Below are positions 1 to 9,092 of a stretch of DNA of 64,000 nucleotides, piece after piece; within the stretch, counting starts at the first letter, position 1; each line of letters opens with the position of its first letter. The notes under the pieces were generated by a model. The model was not told the origin of the DNA and did not search any database. It saw only the letters and a list, made by a program, of their open reading frames with translations. This DNA comes from Acinetobacter nectaris CIP 110549 (lineage in GTDB: Bacteria > Pseudomonadota > Gammaproteobacteria > Pseudomonadales > Moraxellaceae): positions 1 to 64,000 of the forward strand of contig NZ_KI530737.1 of NCBI RefSeq assembly GCF_000488215.1, given 5' to 3'. Position numbers and translations under genes: made by a program.

Positions 1-182
1 TCTAAGAACTAAATCCTAAACCAATCAACTAAGTTACTGTTTACTAAGAAGTTTCTTTCAACATCACCGCCGATGGATACGCATTATAGACCAATACACT
101 CCAAACACAACCCCCTAATCCAATTTATTTCTATTTTATTTGCCAATAGAATAAAAGATAGACGAAATATACTTAAAAAATA

Positions 183-210
183 AAAAAACCACCAAATTTG
201 GTGGTTTTTT
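183..210. terminator. Bidirectional intrinsic terminator after the phosphatase autotransporter
   Basis: A perfect 28-bp palindrome (14-bp arms, AAAAAACCACCAAA) with A/T tracts at both ends. It lies just after the stop codon of the minus-strand autotransporter gene. No gene is supported in bases 1-182; that stretch is AT-rich and shows nothing else recognisable. Confidence 0.85.
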
Positions 211-224
211 ATTTGGAATTTGAA

Positions 225-3200
225 TTAAAACTTATATTTTAAACTCAAGGTACCAGAATTATCGTTCATATCTTTTGAAAATTGGCCATTATAGTTCACT
301 CCCATTTCAAGACTTTGGGTTAAATTGGTTTTAATACCTAAATCAATAAGTCCTGTATCTTCAGCTAAAGAAGTTCCTACAACTTTATATGAACTTTGAG
401 ATCCATTTAAGCTTAGGTTTGCTTTAGAGTTTAGATCACCAAATGCATGTCTCCACCCTAAACCTGCTTGAATCGCTAAATTTTGTGACTCTAATGGTAA
501 TTTATATTCTGAACGCACTCCTAGTGTAGAGAATGTCGTATTAATTGTAGACTTGTTACCACTTAGACCTGCTATGCCTGCATTCTGCTCTTTAAAAGAA
601 TTTATCTGTGTCATTACATGAGATAAACGAATGTAAGGTGTTAAAGGAACTTGGGTATTTAAGTTTTTCCAATACTCTCCAAAGGCTTGAACACTTTGTG
701 TATCTAAGTCTGCCGTTGCATGTTTTGTCATATTGGTAAAGTTAATATTACGATCTACAGAAACATCTCCCCAACGACCCACTAAGCCAATTGTTGAGCC
801 TGAGTAGTCTCCAACATAACGCCCGTAAAAACCAACTTCAGTATTATTATCTTTTGCAGTGAAATCTCGTGCAGATACTTTGCTTGTACCACGACCTTGT
901 CCTAAGGTTGCCCCAAAGTTGACTTTATCACTTAATGGAATTTCTACACCAGCCAAGGCACCATAGTTACTGTATTTAGAGTCAGCAACCACTTTACCAC
1001 TATTTTGTATACTCTTCGCATAGCTATTCATCCATACCAATGGTTGCTTTTGGTACTCATGAGAAATAAGTGACTCGCCACTTGTAAGTAAGTCTTGTGT
1101 TGCATTAATACCAAGTGAAGCATAACCCTCGCCAGAAAGTGCTTGAAATGACTGACGTGCTTGGTCTGTTGTTTGCTTAGCAACAAGGTTGTAAAGCGCA
1201 TTACCTAGACCTAAACGATCTAAGCTGCTTGCAACTTGGTATTGGTTATTATTTTCTGCAACGCTATTAAAACTTTGATCGTTTCTTAAAAGCTGCAATG
1301 TTACAGCATTGTTGTTGTAATTAATTTTTGGTGTAAGAAAAGCATAAGCACTCGATACTTTATCAAATTTCCCCGTTATGCCTTGCTGCACTGTAAGGAT
1401 TGTATATTCAGATAGTAGGTTGTAATTACTATTTACACCAACTTGTAAAACATTTCCACCATTTAGCTTTGTTACTCCCTTAACATCAATACCACTCGCA
1501 TTGCTACTGCCTGAATTTGCCATAACTTTAAGGGTTGAGCCTTGATTCATGACAAGATCGTTCATTACATTTAAACGGTTTGTATTTTGGCTTAAATCTA
1601 CAGTACCACCTTGTAACACTTGTAGACTTTGGAGCTGACCATTACCTGATAATGTACCGTTATTTTCAACAACTGTTGTGCCATTTAAGTTACTTTGTAC
1701 ATTCAGCACACCATTTTGAATATGTGTTGTTCCTTTAAAGTTAGAACCATCGCCATTATAGGTTAGGTTTCCACTACCCTTTTTATAAAAATGACTATTC
1801 GTATCTGAAATGAGCGTATTCGTTAACGTGTCATTATTTGCTGTATTCATTTCAAGACTTGCATTTGTTAGTGTAACACCACCCTGACCAAATGATTGTC
1901 CATTACTACCCACCAATTTACCTGCAAGAACACTTGTACCTCCTGTCCAGCTATTATGACCTGCAAGTGTAAGCGTACCTGTACCTGATTTTTCTAAAGA
2001 GCCTGTACCATTAATATCGTTTAGCCAAATATCTGAAGCTGAGTAACCACCTTGTTGTGCATCCATATTAATTGTTGTTTTTTGATTAAATGCACCATAA
2101 CCATTACCTGCTTTATATAAGTTAAGCGTGTCATAGCCCATACCATTGTCGAGCACACCGCCCGTTTTATTTGAAGTTGTGAGTAGAATTTCTCTTTGCT
2201 GATCTGCACTTAGGTAAGGATAACGTGTTTCTATAAGTAGTTCTGCATTTTTAGGCACAACTGGTGTTGCTGTCGTACTACCAATTGATGGAAAGTCATT
2301 TACAAAAGTATATTTATCATAAAGTGCTTTATTGACTTGGTATTGATTATAAAGTTGATTCAAGTCGATATTTTGATAGCACCCATCTACTGAACCACCA
2401 CATTGGCTACTTAAGAAAGCCTGCGCTTGTGTATAAGCTGCTTTTCTTAAATCGGGGTTACTTGCAAGTCCATTAATAGCAATGTAAGTCGCATGCATTC
2501 TCCCACCAATGACATCCAGTGGAGAATGAATACCTGCAACGACACGGTTATAACCCATTTCCCCTGCTTTAAGTACTAAGTCGCTATATTGTTGTGGAAT
2601 GACATATGCAAGTGTCAAACCTGTCCAGTAAGACTCATTGGTATGCCCACTCGGAAAACCACCCTCACTGCCTGCCGAAGCACGACCAACATCAACTAAA
2701 GGTTTTTCCAAAACCCAGCTTAAATCTTCTCCATTCAATTTTTGTATAAATGGACGTGGATATTTATATTTATTTTTTGGGGGGTTAGATGATGCATTCT
2801 TAGCAATTGCATTTCTTAAGTCTAATAATTTACCCAGTTGTCCAGAGGTATTATCTCCGATGCCGTTGCCATTATCTTTTGCTGTTGTTGCTGTTAAACC
2901 ATCTAAGCTTGTTAGTTTTTCATAGTCTATGGTTGCTTGACTGTTTGCTTCAGCACGAACAATTGTTTTTAACGGGCCTAAAGCACCCGTTAACATATAA
3001 CCAGCTTTTTGAAAGTCTACAGCAAATGCCTGAAACTCTTGTTGTTTGGTTCTATTTTTTGCAATATCTCTCACAATACTTAAGTTTTTATCGAGTATCG
3101 CTTGTCCCTCAGGCGTTGCTTTCCCTGTCGCTAAGCTATCTCCTGAAATCCACAGTTTATTAAATCCTGATAAGACATCAATGCCTGATTGAGGTTGTGG

Positions 3201-3275
3201 TGTATCAGCAAAGCTCATTGAAGAAAATAGGATACAGCTCATTGCAATGGTGAGTTTATGCAAAGGATATTGCAT
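225..3275 (-). CDS. Autotransporter with a PAP2-type (class A) acid phosphatase passenger, MapA-like
   Basis: Predicted type V secreted phosphatase of about 1016 residues. The first in-frame ATG (MQYPLHK) precedes a signal peptide ending near SMSFA/DTP; a longer reading needs a GTG start at 3305 and is less likely. The N-terminal third carries the three PAP2 motifs: KYPRP near residue 171, PSGH near 208, and RVVAGIHSPLD near 244. The middle third is rich in Gly, Asn, Ser and Thr and has autotransporter-associated beta-strand repeat sequence (GTGTLTLAG, GGTSVLAGKL). The last 270 residues or so resemble an autotransporter beta-barrel ending in aromatic Phe (LSLKYKF). The same architecture is known for MapA of Moraxella catarrhalis, a related family. 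It is monocistronic. The domain assignment is firm; the substrate is not known. Confidence 0.88.
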   Translation of the reverse strand: MQYPLHKLTIAMSCILFSSMSFADTPQPQSGIDVLSGFNKLWISGDSLATGKATPEGQAILDKNLSIVRDIAKNRTKQQEFQAFAVDFQKAGYMLTGALGPLKTIVRAEANSQATIDYEKLTSLDGLTATTAKDNGNGIGDNTSGQLGKLLDLRNAIAKNASSNPPKNKYKYPRPFIQKLNGEDLSWVLEKPLVDVGRASAGSEGGFPSGHTNESYWTGLTLAYVIPQQYSDLVLKAGEMGYNRVVAGIHSPLDVIGGRMHATYIAINGLASNPDLRKAAYTQAQAFLSSQCGGSVDGCYQNIDLNQLYNQYQVNKALYDKYTFVNDFPSIGSTTATPVVPKNAELLIETRYPYLSADQQREILLTTSNKTGGVLDNGMGYDTLNLYKAGNGYGAFNQKTTINMDAQQGGYSASDIWLNDINGTGSLEKSGTGTLTLAGHNSWTGGTSVLAGKLVGSNGQSFGQGGVTLTNASLEMNTANNDTLTNTLISDTNSHFYKKGSGNLTYNGDGSNFKGTTHIQNGVLNVQSNLNGTTVVENNGTLSGNGQLQSLQVLQGGTVDLSQNTNRLNVMNDLVMNQGSTLKVMANSGSSNASGIDVKGVTKLNGGNVLQVGVNSNYNLLSEYTILTVQQGITGKFDKVSSAYAFLTPKINYNNNAVTLQLLRNDQSFNSVAENNNQYQVASSLDRLGLGNALYNLVAKQTTDQARQSFQALSGEGYASLGINATQDLLTSGESLISHEYQKQPLVWMNSYAKSIQNSGKVVADSKYSNYGALAGVEIPLSDKVNFGATLGQGRGTSKVSARDFTAKDNNTEVGFYGRYVGDYSGSTIGLVGRWGDVSVDRNINFTNMTKHATADLDTQSVQAFGEYWKNLNTQVPLTPYIRLSHVMTQINSFKEQNAGIAGLSGNKSTINTTFSTLGVRSEYKLPLESQNLAIQAGLGWRHAFGDLNSKANLSLNGSQSSYKVVGTSLAEDTGLIDLGIKTNLTQSLEMGVNYNGQFSKDMNDNSGTLSLKYKF

Positions 3276-3370
3276 AATATTTAGCGGTATAGTGGATACT
3301 ATCACTTAATATAATTACAATTTATTACGGTATATTTACTAAACAAATACTTTATTTTTTTATTTATTAT

Positions 3371-3400
3371 TTCCAACACCAGATTTTTCTAGTGTTGGAA
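3371..3400. terminator. Hairpin between def and the autotransporter gene
   Basis: Inverted repeat with 13-bp arms and one mismatch (TTCCAACAC...GTGTTGGAA) around a TTTTT loop, just downstream of def on the minus strand. It lacks a clear T tract after the stem on the minus strand, so termination by it is inferred from position. Confidence 0.5.
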
Positions 3401-3409
3401 GGTAGATTT

Positions 3410-3934
3410 TTATCGTTTTACTGCAACTTTTTCACGTTGGCGAACAACCTTCTCAACTTTATCTCTTGCACGTTTACGCTTTAACGGTGAAAGGTAGTCT
3501 ACAAAAAGTTTACCATTTAAGTGATCCATTTCATGTTGAATACACACAGCCAATAGGCCATCTGCTTCAACGTCAACTGTTTCACCCTTTAAATTTAAAT
3601 ACTCAATTCTCACACGAGATGGTCTTTCAACCTTATCATACACTTGTGGTACGGAAAGACAGCCTTCTTCATATTGCTGCGTTTCTTCGGTCAGTGGTGT
3701 AATCTTAGGGTTAATAAAAACCATCGGTTGATTTTTGTCTTCCGACAAATCCATTACAATAAGCTGAATATGTTGGTCAACTTGTGTTGCTGCTAGACCA
3801 ATGCCTGGCGCATCATACATTGTTTCAAACATATCTTCTGCCAGTTGACGAATATCATCTGTCACTTTTTCAACTGGTTTTGCAATGGTACGCAACCGTG
3901 GATCTGGAAAGCTTAAAATTGGTAATAAGGCCAT
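3410..3934 (-). CDS. def: Peptide deformylase
   Basis: Removes the formyl group from the N-terminal Met of new proteins; a cytoplasmic metalloenzyme. The 174-residue product has all three family motifs: GIGLAATQ (44-51), EGCLSVP with metal ligand Cys92, and QHEMDH with His134, Glu135 and His138. The start at 3934 is chosen because AGGAGG lies just upstream and the protein then begins [14 protein letters not shown] as usual; the open frame extends 16 codons further but without a ribosome site. It diverges from the lysM-dprA-tsaC group, a neighbourhood seen around def/dprA/tsaC in many gammaproteobacteria. Confidence 0.96.
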   Translation of the reverse strand: MALLPILSFPDPRLRTIAKPVEKVTDDIRQLAEDMFETMYDAPGIGLAATQVDQHIQLIVMDLSEDKNQPMVFINPKITPLTEETQQYEEGCLSVPQVYDKVERPSRVRIEYLNLKGETVDVEADGLLAVCIQHEMDHLNGKLFVDYLSPLKRKRARDKVEKVVRQREKVAVKR

Positions 3935-4047
3935 ATGCCCTCCTAAAAATTCTATTGCGTCATAATGAAGACACTTCTTCATAGCAAACTAGTGTATATT
4001 TTAGCTATTATAGCGTAACTAACTCATACTGTTTTAGGCATTACATA

Positions 4048-5214
4048 ATGAAAGATTTTTTAAAAGACACTTACTCTTTGAGTGTTATGGGGATACAACA
4101 AAAAATGACATCTATATCTGCAAAGACATTACTTGCAATTGGACTTTCCATTGGCACACTACATGCTGCCTCTGCCGAGCCTACACCAAGATTGAGTGCA
4201 AATGCGCCCAATACATATATAGTGAAATCAGGCGATACACTTTGGGATATTGCAGGAATGTTTTTAAAGTCACCTTCTGCATGGCCAAAAATTTGGGCAG
4301 ACAATCGCAATATTAAAAATCCAAACCTCATTTACCCTGGTGATAAATTATTGCTTTGTAAATATAAAGGCAATACACCACTGGTAGGTAAAGACATGGG
4401 TGATGGTTGTAAAGGTGTTATTGCTAGATACACGAACTCAGCACAACCTAATGAAATCCGCTTAAAACCACAAGTACGTATTCAATCATATGATGATGCA
4501 ATTCCTGTAATTCCTTTGAAAAGTATTCAAGTTTGGCTGGATCGTGCTGTCATTTTGCCATCTGAAGCACTCAAAGATATTCCATACGTTGTCGGGTCAG
4601 AAGATAATCATCTTATGGCTGGTGTTGGTCAAAAGATTTATGTTCGTGGCAATGGTATTCAAACTGGGCAATACTATGGTATTTACCAGCCAACATCGCC
4701 GTATATTCTTAAAGATAACAACGGTAAAGACTATAATGCTGGCAATGAGTTAACTCAAACTGCAAAAGCAGTTGCAACTCAAGTGAGCAATGATATTGCA
4801 ACGCTAGAAATTGTACAAAGCTATAACCAAGAGGTTCGCTTAAACAATCTCGTTCTCCCTGAAAAAGAATCTAGATTACCAAATACATTTGTGCCAACTA
4901 CTCAAAATATTACAGGTGGTTCTATTATTAGAGTATTAGGTTCAATAGGTGCAGCAACTAAAAACAGTGTAGTTACTGTCAATTTAGGTGAGCTAGATGG
5001 ATTAAAATCAGGGCAAATATTTAATATTTCTCAGCCCGGGAAAAAAATTAAAGATTCAAAGTCTGATCAAACAATCACACTGCCTTCTGAAAAAGCAGGT
5101 TCTCTTTTAATTTTCAAAACATTCGATCATCTTAGTTATGCATATGTACTTGAAAGTTATATACCAATCAAAGTTGGTTCTAACATTACAACACCAAACA
5201 ACTTAGAGGACTAA
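4048..5214 (+). CDS. Exported LysM peptidoglycan-binding protein
   Basis: Up to 388 residues with an N-terminal signal peptide (hydrophobic TLLAIGLSIGTLHAASA) and one LysM domain at about residues 57-103 (YIVKSGDTLWDIAG ... NLIYPGDKLLL). The rest is a long beta-rich region of unknown fold. It probably binds peptidoglycan in the periplasm; no catalytic domain is visible. The real start may be the ATG at 4105, which gives a standard-length signal peptide and has GGGGAT about 10 bases upstream; the ATG at 4048 would add a 19-residue extension. It lies 12 bases before dprA and is probably co-transcribed with it. Confidence 0.85.
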   Translation: MKDFLKDTYSLSVMGIQQKMTSISAKTLLAIGLSIGTLHAASAEPTPRLSANAPNTYIVKSGDTLWDIAGMFLKSPSAWPKIWADNRNIKNPNLIYPGDKLLLCKYKGNTPLVGKDMGDGCKGVIARYTNSAQPNEIRLKPQVRIQSYDDAIPVIPLKSIQVWLDRAVILPSEALKDIPYVVGSEDNHLMAGVGQKIYVRGNGIQTGQYYGIYQPTSPYILKDNNGKDYNAGNELTQTAKAVATQVSNDIATLEIVQSYNQEVRLNNLVLPEKESRLPNTFVPTTQNITGGSIIRVLGSIGAATKNSVVTVNLGELDGLKSGQIFNISQPGKKIKDSKSDQTITLPSEKAGSLLIFKTFDHLSYAYVLESYIPIKVGSNITTPNNLED

Positions 5215-5226
5215 GTTGTAGTTATT

Positions 5227-6342
5227 ATGCAACAACCCATTTCTGAAGACCAAGCTGCCATAATCACATTATGGTACTTGGTTCAACACTCTCTTTCGAC
5301 ATATTACAAGCTTACAGATTTTTTTGGTCATGCACGTAATGCAATTACGCCTGCAAACATTGCTAAATGGCCTCTACTTAAAATACATAGCAGCCATATC
5401 AAGCGTGCAAACAAACTGAATGATGCCGAAACAAAAAAAATCTTAAACCTTATTTTTCAAAGTATTAGTACACACTGTGATTTCATTTGTACCATTGATG
5501 ATGACCTCTATCCAACAATGCTGCAGCCATATAATGACAAGCCTCCCATTTTATTTGGACAAGGCAATACAAAGCTATTAAACGACCCAAGTATTGCTAT
5601 TATTGGCAGTCGAAAAGCCTCAAAGCTTGGAGAGAAAAATAGTTATGATTTTTCTTATTATTTTGCTGAAAAAGGCTATGTTGTTATTAGCGGTTTAGCT
5701 GAAGGAATTGATCAGGCTGCACACTATGGGGCTGTCTCACATCAAAAAACGCTTGCTGTTATGGCAACAGGTATAGATATTACCTACCCCAAACATCATG
5801 ATAATTTACGTCGTCAAATTTTAAAAAACTCAGGTACAATTATCACTGAGTTTTTACCACAAACAAAACCTTTACAATTTAATTTCCCTCGCCGTAATAG
5901 GCTTGTAAGTGGTATGAGCATAAGTGTTGTTGTTATTGAGGCAAGTTTACATAGTGGCTCTTTAGGAACTGCAAAAATTGCTGCCGAGCAAGGTAAAGAT
6001 GTTTTTGCAACACCAGGTTATATTCATAATCCACTTTATGAAGGCTGCCATGAATTAATTAGAGAAGGTGCAACACTCATTTTTCATCCAGAACAAGTCA
6101 TTGAAGACAGTCACTTTGCATTCGTTATACCAAATCATCAAACAACACATATAGATGAAAAAGACTCAGCTATCCCAAGTCATCTAAAAAAACTTTATAA
6201 CGATTTATCTTGGCATGCCCAAGGCATCGATGAACTTTCTGAAAAAGTAAACATACCAATTGCTCAACTTACTGCAGAACTGATGGAACTTGAGCTACTT
6301 GGATTATGCATACATCAATCAGGAAAGTATTTACGTGGCTAA
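5227..6342 (+). CDS. dprA: DNA-processing protein DprA (Smf)
   Basis: Binds incoming single-stranded DNA and loads RecA during natural transformation; cytoplasmic. The 371-residue protein shows the Rossmann-like DprA core: IGSRKAS near residue 124, ISGLAEGIDQAAH near 156, and FPRRNRLVSGMS near 220. An N-terminal helical region and a C-terminal winged-helix region (HAQGIDELSEKV..., DprA_WH-like) flank it, as in full-length homologues. It sits between the LysM gene and tsaC, the usual dprA-tsaC association. The gene is intact, in keeping with the natural competence common in Acinetobacter. Confidence 0.94.
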   Translation: MQQPISEDQAAIITLWYLVQHSLSTYYKLTDFFGHARNAITPANIAKWPLLKIHSSHIKRANKLNDAETKKILNLIFQSISTHCDFICTIDDDLYPTMLQPYNDKPPILFGQGNTKLLNDPSIAIIGSRKASKLGEKNSYDFSYYFAEKGYVVISGLAEGIDQAAHYGAVSHQKTLAVMATGIDITYPKHHDNLRRQILKNSGTIITEFLPQTKPLQFNFPRRNRLVSGMSISVVVIEASLHSGSLGTAKIAAEQGKDVFATPGYIHNPLYEGCHELIREGATLIFHPEQVIEDSHFAFVIPNHQTTHIDEKDSAIPSHLKKLYNDLSWHAQGIDELSEKVNIPIAQLTAELMELELLGLCIHQSGKYLRG

Positions 6343-6365
6343 CCTCAACCAATAAGGAGAGATTC

Positions 6366-6935
6366 GTGCTCATTTTCTCTGCACAAGAAGCAGCTAATAT
6401 ATTACACCAAGGGCACACCCTCGCTTATCCAACTGAAGCCGTTTGGGGATTAGGCTGTGATCCAATGAATGAGATCGCATTCCACAACATTTTAAAGCTA
6501 AAGCAGCGACCTATTGAAAAAGGTGTCATTTTACTCGCAAGTTCTATAGAACAAATTGCCCCACTTTTAGAAAATGTTTCAAAAGAGATTCAAGCACAGA
6601 TTGTATCTAGTTGGTCTAAAGATGTGAAAACAGATAGAGCAACAACTTGGTTACTTCCTGTAACCAGTTATATTCCTACATGGATTCGTGGTAATCATTC
6701 ATCTGTTGCAGTACGTGTAACTCAACATAGGCTATGCCAAGAGATATGTGATGCTTTTGGAAACTTTGTTGTTTCGACAAGTGCAAACCCAGCAGGTGTA
6801 ACACCTGCAAAAAGTTTATATGATGCTCAACAATATTTTCATGATGATACATATTATTTAGATGGTTCTCTTGGAGAAAACTCAGAACCTAGTCAAATTA
6901 TTGATGCAGTTACAGGAAAATTTATCCGCAGATAA
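6366..6935 (+). CDS. tsaC: L-threonylcarbamoyladenylate synthase TsaC (YrdC/Sua5 family)
   Basis: Makes threonylcarbamoyl-AMP from Thr, bicarbonate and ATP for t6A modification of ANN-decoding tRNAs. A GTG start at 6366 is chosen: AAGGAGA lies five bases upstream and the resulting 189-residue protein matches TsaC length (about 190). The longer open frame from 6306 would overlap dprA. Motifs seen are YPTEAVWGLGCDP near the N terminus, LKQRPIEKGVILLAS, SVAVRV, and VVSTSANPAG. It has no C-terminal Sua5 domain, so it is the short TsaC form. It is the third gene of the lysM-dprA-tsaC unit, 23 bases after dprA. Confidence 0.94.
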   Translation: MLIFSAQEAANILHQGHTLAYPTEAVWGLGCDPMNEIAFHNILKLKQRPIEKGVILLASSIEQIAPLLENVSKEIQAQIVSSWSKDVKTDRATTWLLPVTSYIPTWIRGNHSSVAVRVTQHRLCQEICDAFGNFVVSTSANPAGVTPAKSLYDAQQYFHDDTYYLDGSLGENSEPSQIIDAVTGKFIRR

Positions 6936-6941
6936 AAAAAA

Positions 6942-6966
6942 GCTCAGTCAAAAGAGGTGACTGAGC
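6942..6966 (-). terminator. Intrinsic terminator reading on the minus strand
   Basis: Perfect 9-bp stem (GCTCAGTCA / TGACTGAGC) with a 7-base loop. On the minus strand the stem is followed at once by a run of T; on the plus strand only GTTCAAAAA follows. It is therefore oriented to stop minus-strand transcripts, although the nearest minus-strand gene (eamA) ends about 280 bases upstream. Confidence 0.7.
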
Positions 6967-7248
6967 GTTCAAAAACGATGTGAAATACACATCAGAGGGT
7001 TAACTTCAAAACTTTGATCTAGTGAACTAGATTGATTTAAATTATGTATAAAAACCCAACAAACATAAAATACTTTAAAACGATTACTTAAATTATATTA
7101 AATTTATATATATTTTTTATTAAAATAAAAAATTAAATATATATCATTGATTTGAATTAATTCATTTAAAATATCAATGAGTTTTTAACAGTATCCTTGT
7201 TTTTTTATATGATTAAATTTTAATCATATAAATATATATTTTATATGG
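6967..7248 (-). ncRNA. Possible structured minus-strand RNA or long 3' UTR of the EamA gene
   Basis: This 282-base gap holds no supported ORF. Two further short hairpins lie near the terminator: GATGTG/CACATC at about 6977-6993 and ATCTAG/CTAGAT at about 7018-7033. The rest (7050-7248) is almost pure A/T. Read on the minus strand, the hairpins followed by a good terminator resemble the 3' part of a small RNA or a processed 3' UTR. No convincing promoter was found inside the gap, so this is a weak call. Confidence 0.3.
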
Positions 7249-8175
7249 TTAAGCCAATTTTTTATTGATTGTATATCTTACTTTTTGCTTCTGTGCCAAC
7301 AGTATTCCAACCAATATGCATATACCTCCAACTGTATGGTAGACCGTCCACTTTTCATCTAGCCAAATCACTGCAATAATTGCTGTAAATATTGGCATAA
7401 GATTCATAAAAATACTTGTTCTACTTGGCCCTATTTGCTGTACTGCCATCATCCATAAAAATGGAGAAATAATTGATGGAAAAATTCCTGCATATAAAAT
7501 ACTACTAATATTTTGATGGTTTAAATGGTCTAAACCAAAATATGTAATCAGAGGTAAATGGTAAATTACAGCAAAAATAATTTGTATATATAAACTAACT
7601 AATAAAGGAAGTTTAATTTGCCACTTCTTAAGAAACACACCATAAAAAGCATAAAAGAACACAGCACATAACATTAATGCATCGCCTAAATGTCCCCCCG
7701 ACTCCCATAAGGTTGATAAGTTTCCTCTAGAAACAACATAAATTAGTCCACATAAAGAAATTACACTTCCTAAAATAGCAAAAATACTTGGACGATCTTT
7801 TAAAATAAAAAAAGAAACAACTATAGTAAATACAGGAATAAAAGCATTAATAATTCCCATATTTGTAGCTGTTGTATAATGAGCTGCTGTATATGCAATG
7901 CCTTGATACATCACCATACCAAAAGCACTCAAAACAGCTAATTTTTTTAGATTTGGTTTTATTTCTTTTCTTTGCTTTAACACTTTAAGAAGCATAAAAG
8001 GCGTTAGGATAATAAAAGCAAAAAACCAGCGATAAAAGCTAATACTTACTGGTGAAATATAGTCAGATATATAACGAGTTACTACAATATTTAATGACCA
8101 AATTAATATTGCTCCGAGTGGAAGCATAAAAGCCCATAATGGTATTAATTTTTCTCTTTGCATTACTATATCCAT
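7249..8175 (-). CDS. EamA-family (DMT superfamily) transporter
   Basis: A 308-residue inner-membrane protein with ten hydrophobic segments in two EamA repeats, the fold of drug/metabolite exporters such as RhaT and YdcZ relatives. The first repeat has the typical SPVSISFYRWFFAF near residues 40-55; the second includes RTSIFMNLMPIFTAIIAV. The substrate cannot be told from sequence. The start may instead be Met5 (8163). It diverges from an AraC-type regulator across a 108-base spacer with a perfect inverted repeat, so the regulator probably controls it. Confidence 0.87.
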   Translation of the reverse strand: MDIVMQREKLIPLWAFMLPLGAILIWSLNIVVTRYISDYISPVSISFYRWFFAFIILTPFMLLKVLKQRKEIKPNLKKLAVLSAFGMVMYQGIAYTAAHYTTATNMGIINAFIPVFTIVVSFFILKDRPSIFAILGSVISLCGLIYVVSRGNLSTLWESGGHLGDALMLCAVFFYAFYGVFLKKWQIKLPLLVSLYIQIIFAVIYHLPLITYFGLDHLNHQNISSILYAGIFPSIISPFLWMMAVQQIGPSRTSIFMNLMPIFTAIIAVIWLDEKWTVYHTVGGICILVGILLAQKQKVRYTINKKLA

Positions 8176-8200
8176 CTTTTATGATAGATGTATTTTGAAC

Positions 8201-8238
8201 AATGTCTGAAATAGTTTAAATAATGAATATCAGACATT
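8201..8238. promoter_or_regulatory. Inverted repeat in the eamA/araC divergent promoter region
   Basis: AATGTCTGA at 8201-8209 is matched by its exact reverse complement TCAGACATT at 8230-8238, with 20 bases between. Its position between a regulator and a divergent transporter makes it a candidate operator. The binding protein is inferred, not shown. Confidence 0.5.
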
Positions 8239-8283
8239 TGTATTGCAATTTAGCCAATACAATAATTTTTAAGGAAAATTCAA

Positions 8284-9036
8284 GTGATTGATTTAAGCCA
8301 ACTCATAGAAATCAATGAATTTTTCTTTCATCCTGAAGATAGTATTTCTTGGCACTCTTCTTTATGGGGAGATTTAAACTTTAGTTTAGATGGTATTTTA
8401 GAGATACAAGTCAATCAACATAAGTTTGTTACACCACCAAATTTTGGTTTATGGATTCCTCCAAAAATAGAACACTGCTGTATTTCTGTATACGATCAGA
8501 TTACACATTTTATTTGTATTCGTATTCATCCCTCTATAGGGCATAAAGTTTCAGCATCTGTAAAAACATTAAGTCTTCAACCATTTTTTCATGCTTTAGC
8601 AAAAGAAGCGATACGACTTAAAAAAGAAAAAAACTTACAGCAACAATACTGTCATTTACTACAGGTTATTTTTGATCAAATTTGCATGGCAGAAATTTAT
8701 GATGAATATTTGCCACAAACAAATCATCCAATTTTACAGCCGATCTTTGCAGAGTTAGGCAAAGTAAAACGATTGCATGAACCAACTTCACGCATACTGG
8801 CAGAATATACAACCAGTGAACGACATATATTGCGTATGACTCATCAGGAAATGAATATTTCAATTCAGGAGTGGCGTAATCGCGCTAAGATTTTATATGC
8901 AGTTTCACAACTTAAACAAAATATTTCTGTTAAAGAAATCAGCTATAAACTTGGCTATAGGCACTGTTCAAGTTTTATAGAATTTTTTAAACGTTATACA
9001 GGCAAGACACCACGCAATATTTCTAGTATAAGTTAA
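8284..9036 (+). CDS. AraC-family transcriptional regulator
   Basis: A 250-residue regulator with an N-terminal cupin-like sensing region (about residues 1-110) and a C-terminal AraC double helix-turn-helix (about 155-250; ISVKEISYKLGYRHCSSFIEFFKRYTGKTP is the second HTH with the usual signature, shortened here). The start is a GTG with AAGGAA about six bases upstream. The protein lacks any membrane segment. Genes of this size and layout beside an exporter usually regulate the exporter; that link is inferred from the divergent arrangement. The ligand is unknown. Confidence 0.9.
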   Translation: MIDLSQLIEINEFFFHPEDSISWHSSLWGDLNFSLDGILEIQVNQHKFVTPPNFGLWIPPKIEHCCISVYDQITHFICIRIHPSIGHKVSASVKTLSLQPFFHALAKEAIRLKKEKNLQQQYCHLLQVIFDQICMAEIYDEYLPQTNHPILQPIFAELGKVKRLHEPTSRILAEYTTSERHILRMTHQEMNISIQEWRNRAKILYAVSQLKQNISVKEISYKLGYRHCSSFIEFFKRYTGKTPRNISSIS

Positions 9037-9092
9037 ATGTAGGAATCAAATTTCACTTTAGTACTCACTTGAAATCAATCTAGGAATGAACC

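Noticed and set aside
2638..3163. Two plus-strand open frames of 95 and 118 codons inside the autotransporter gene
   Set aside because: They are antisense to the phosphatase domain, which has clear motifs; the products are Leu-rich or unstructured and have no ribosome sites.
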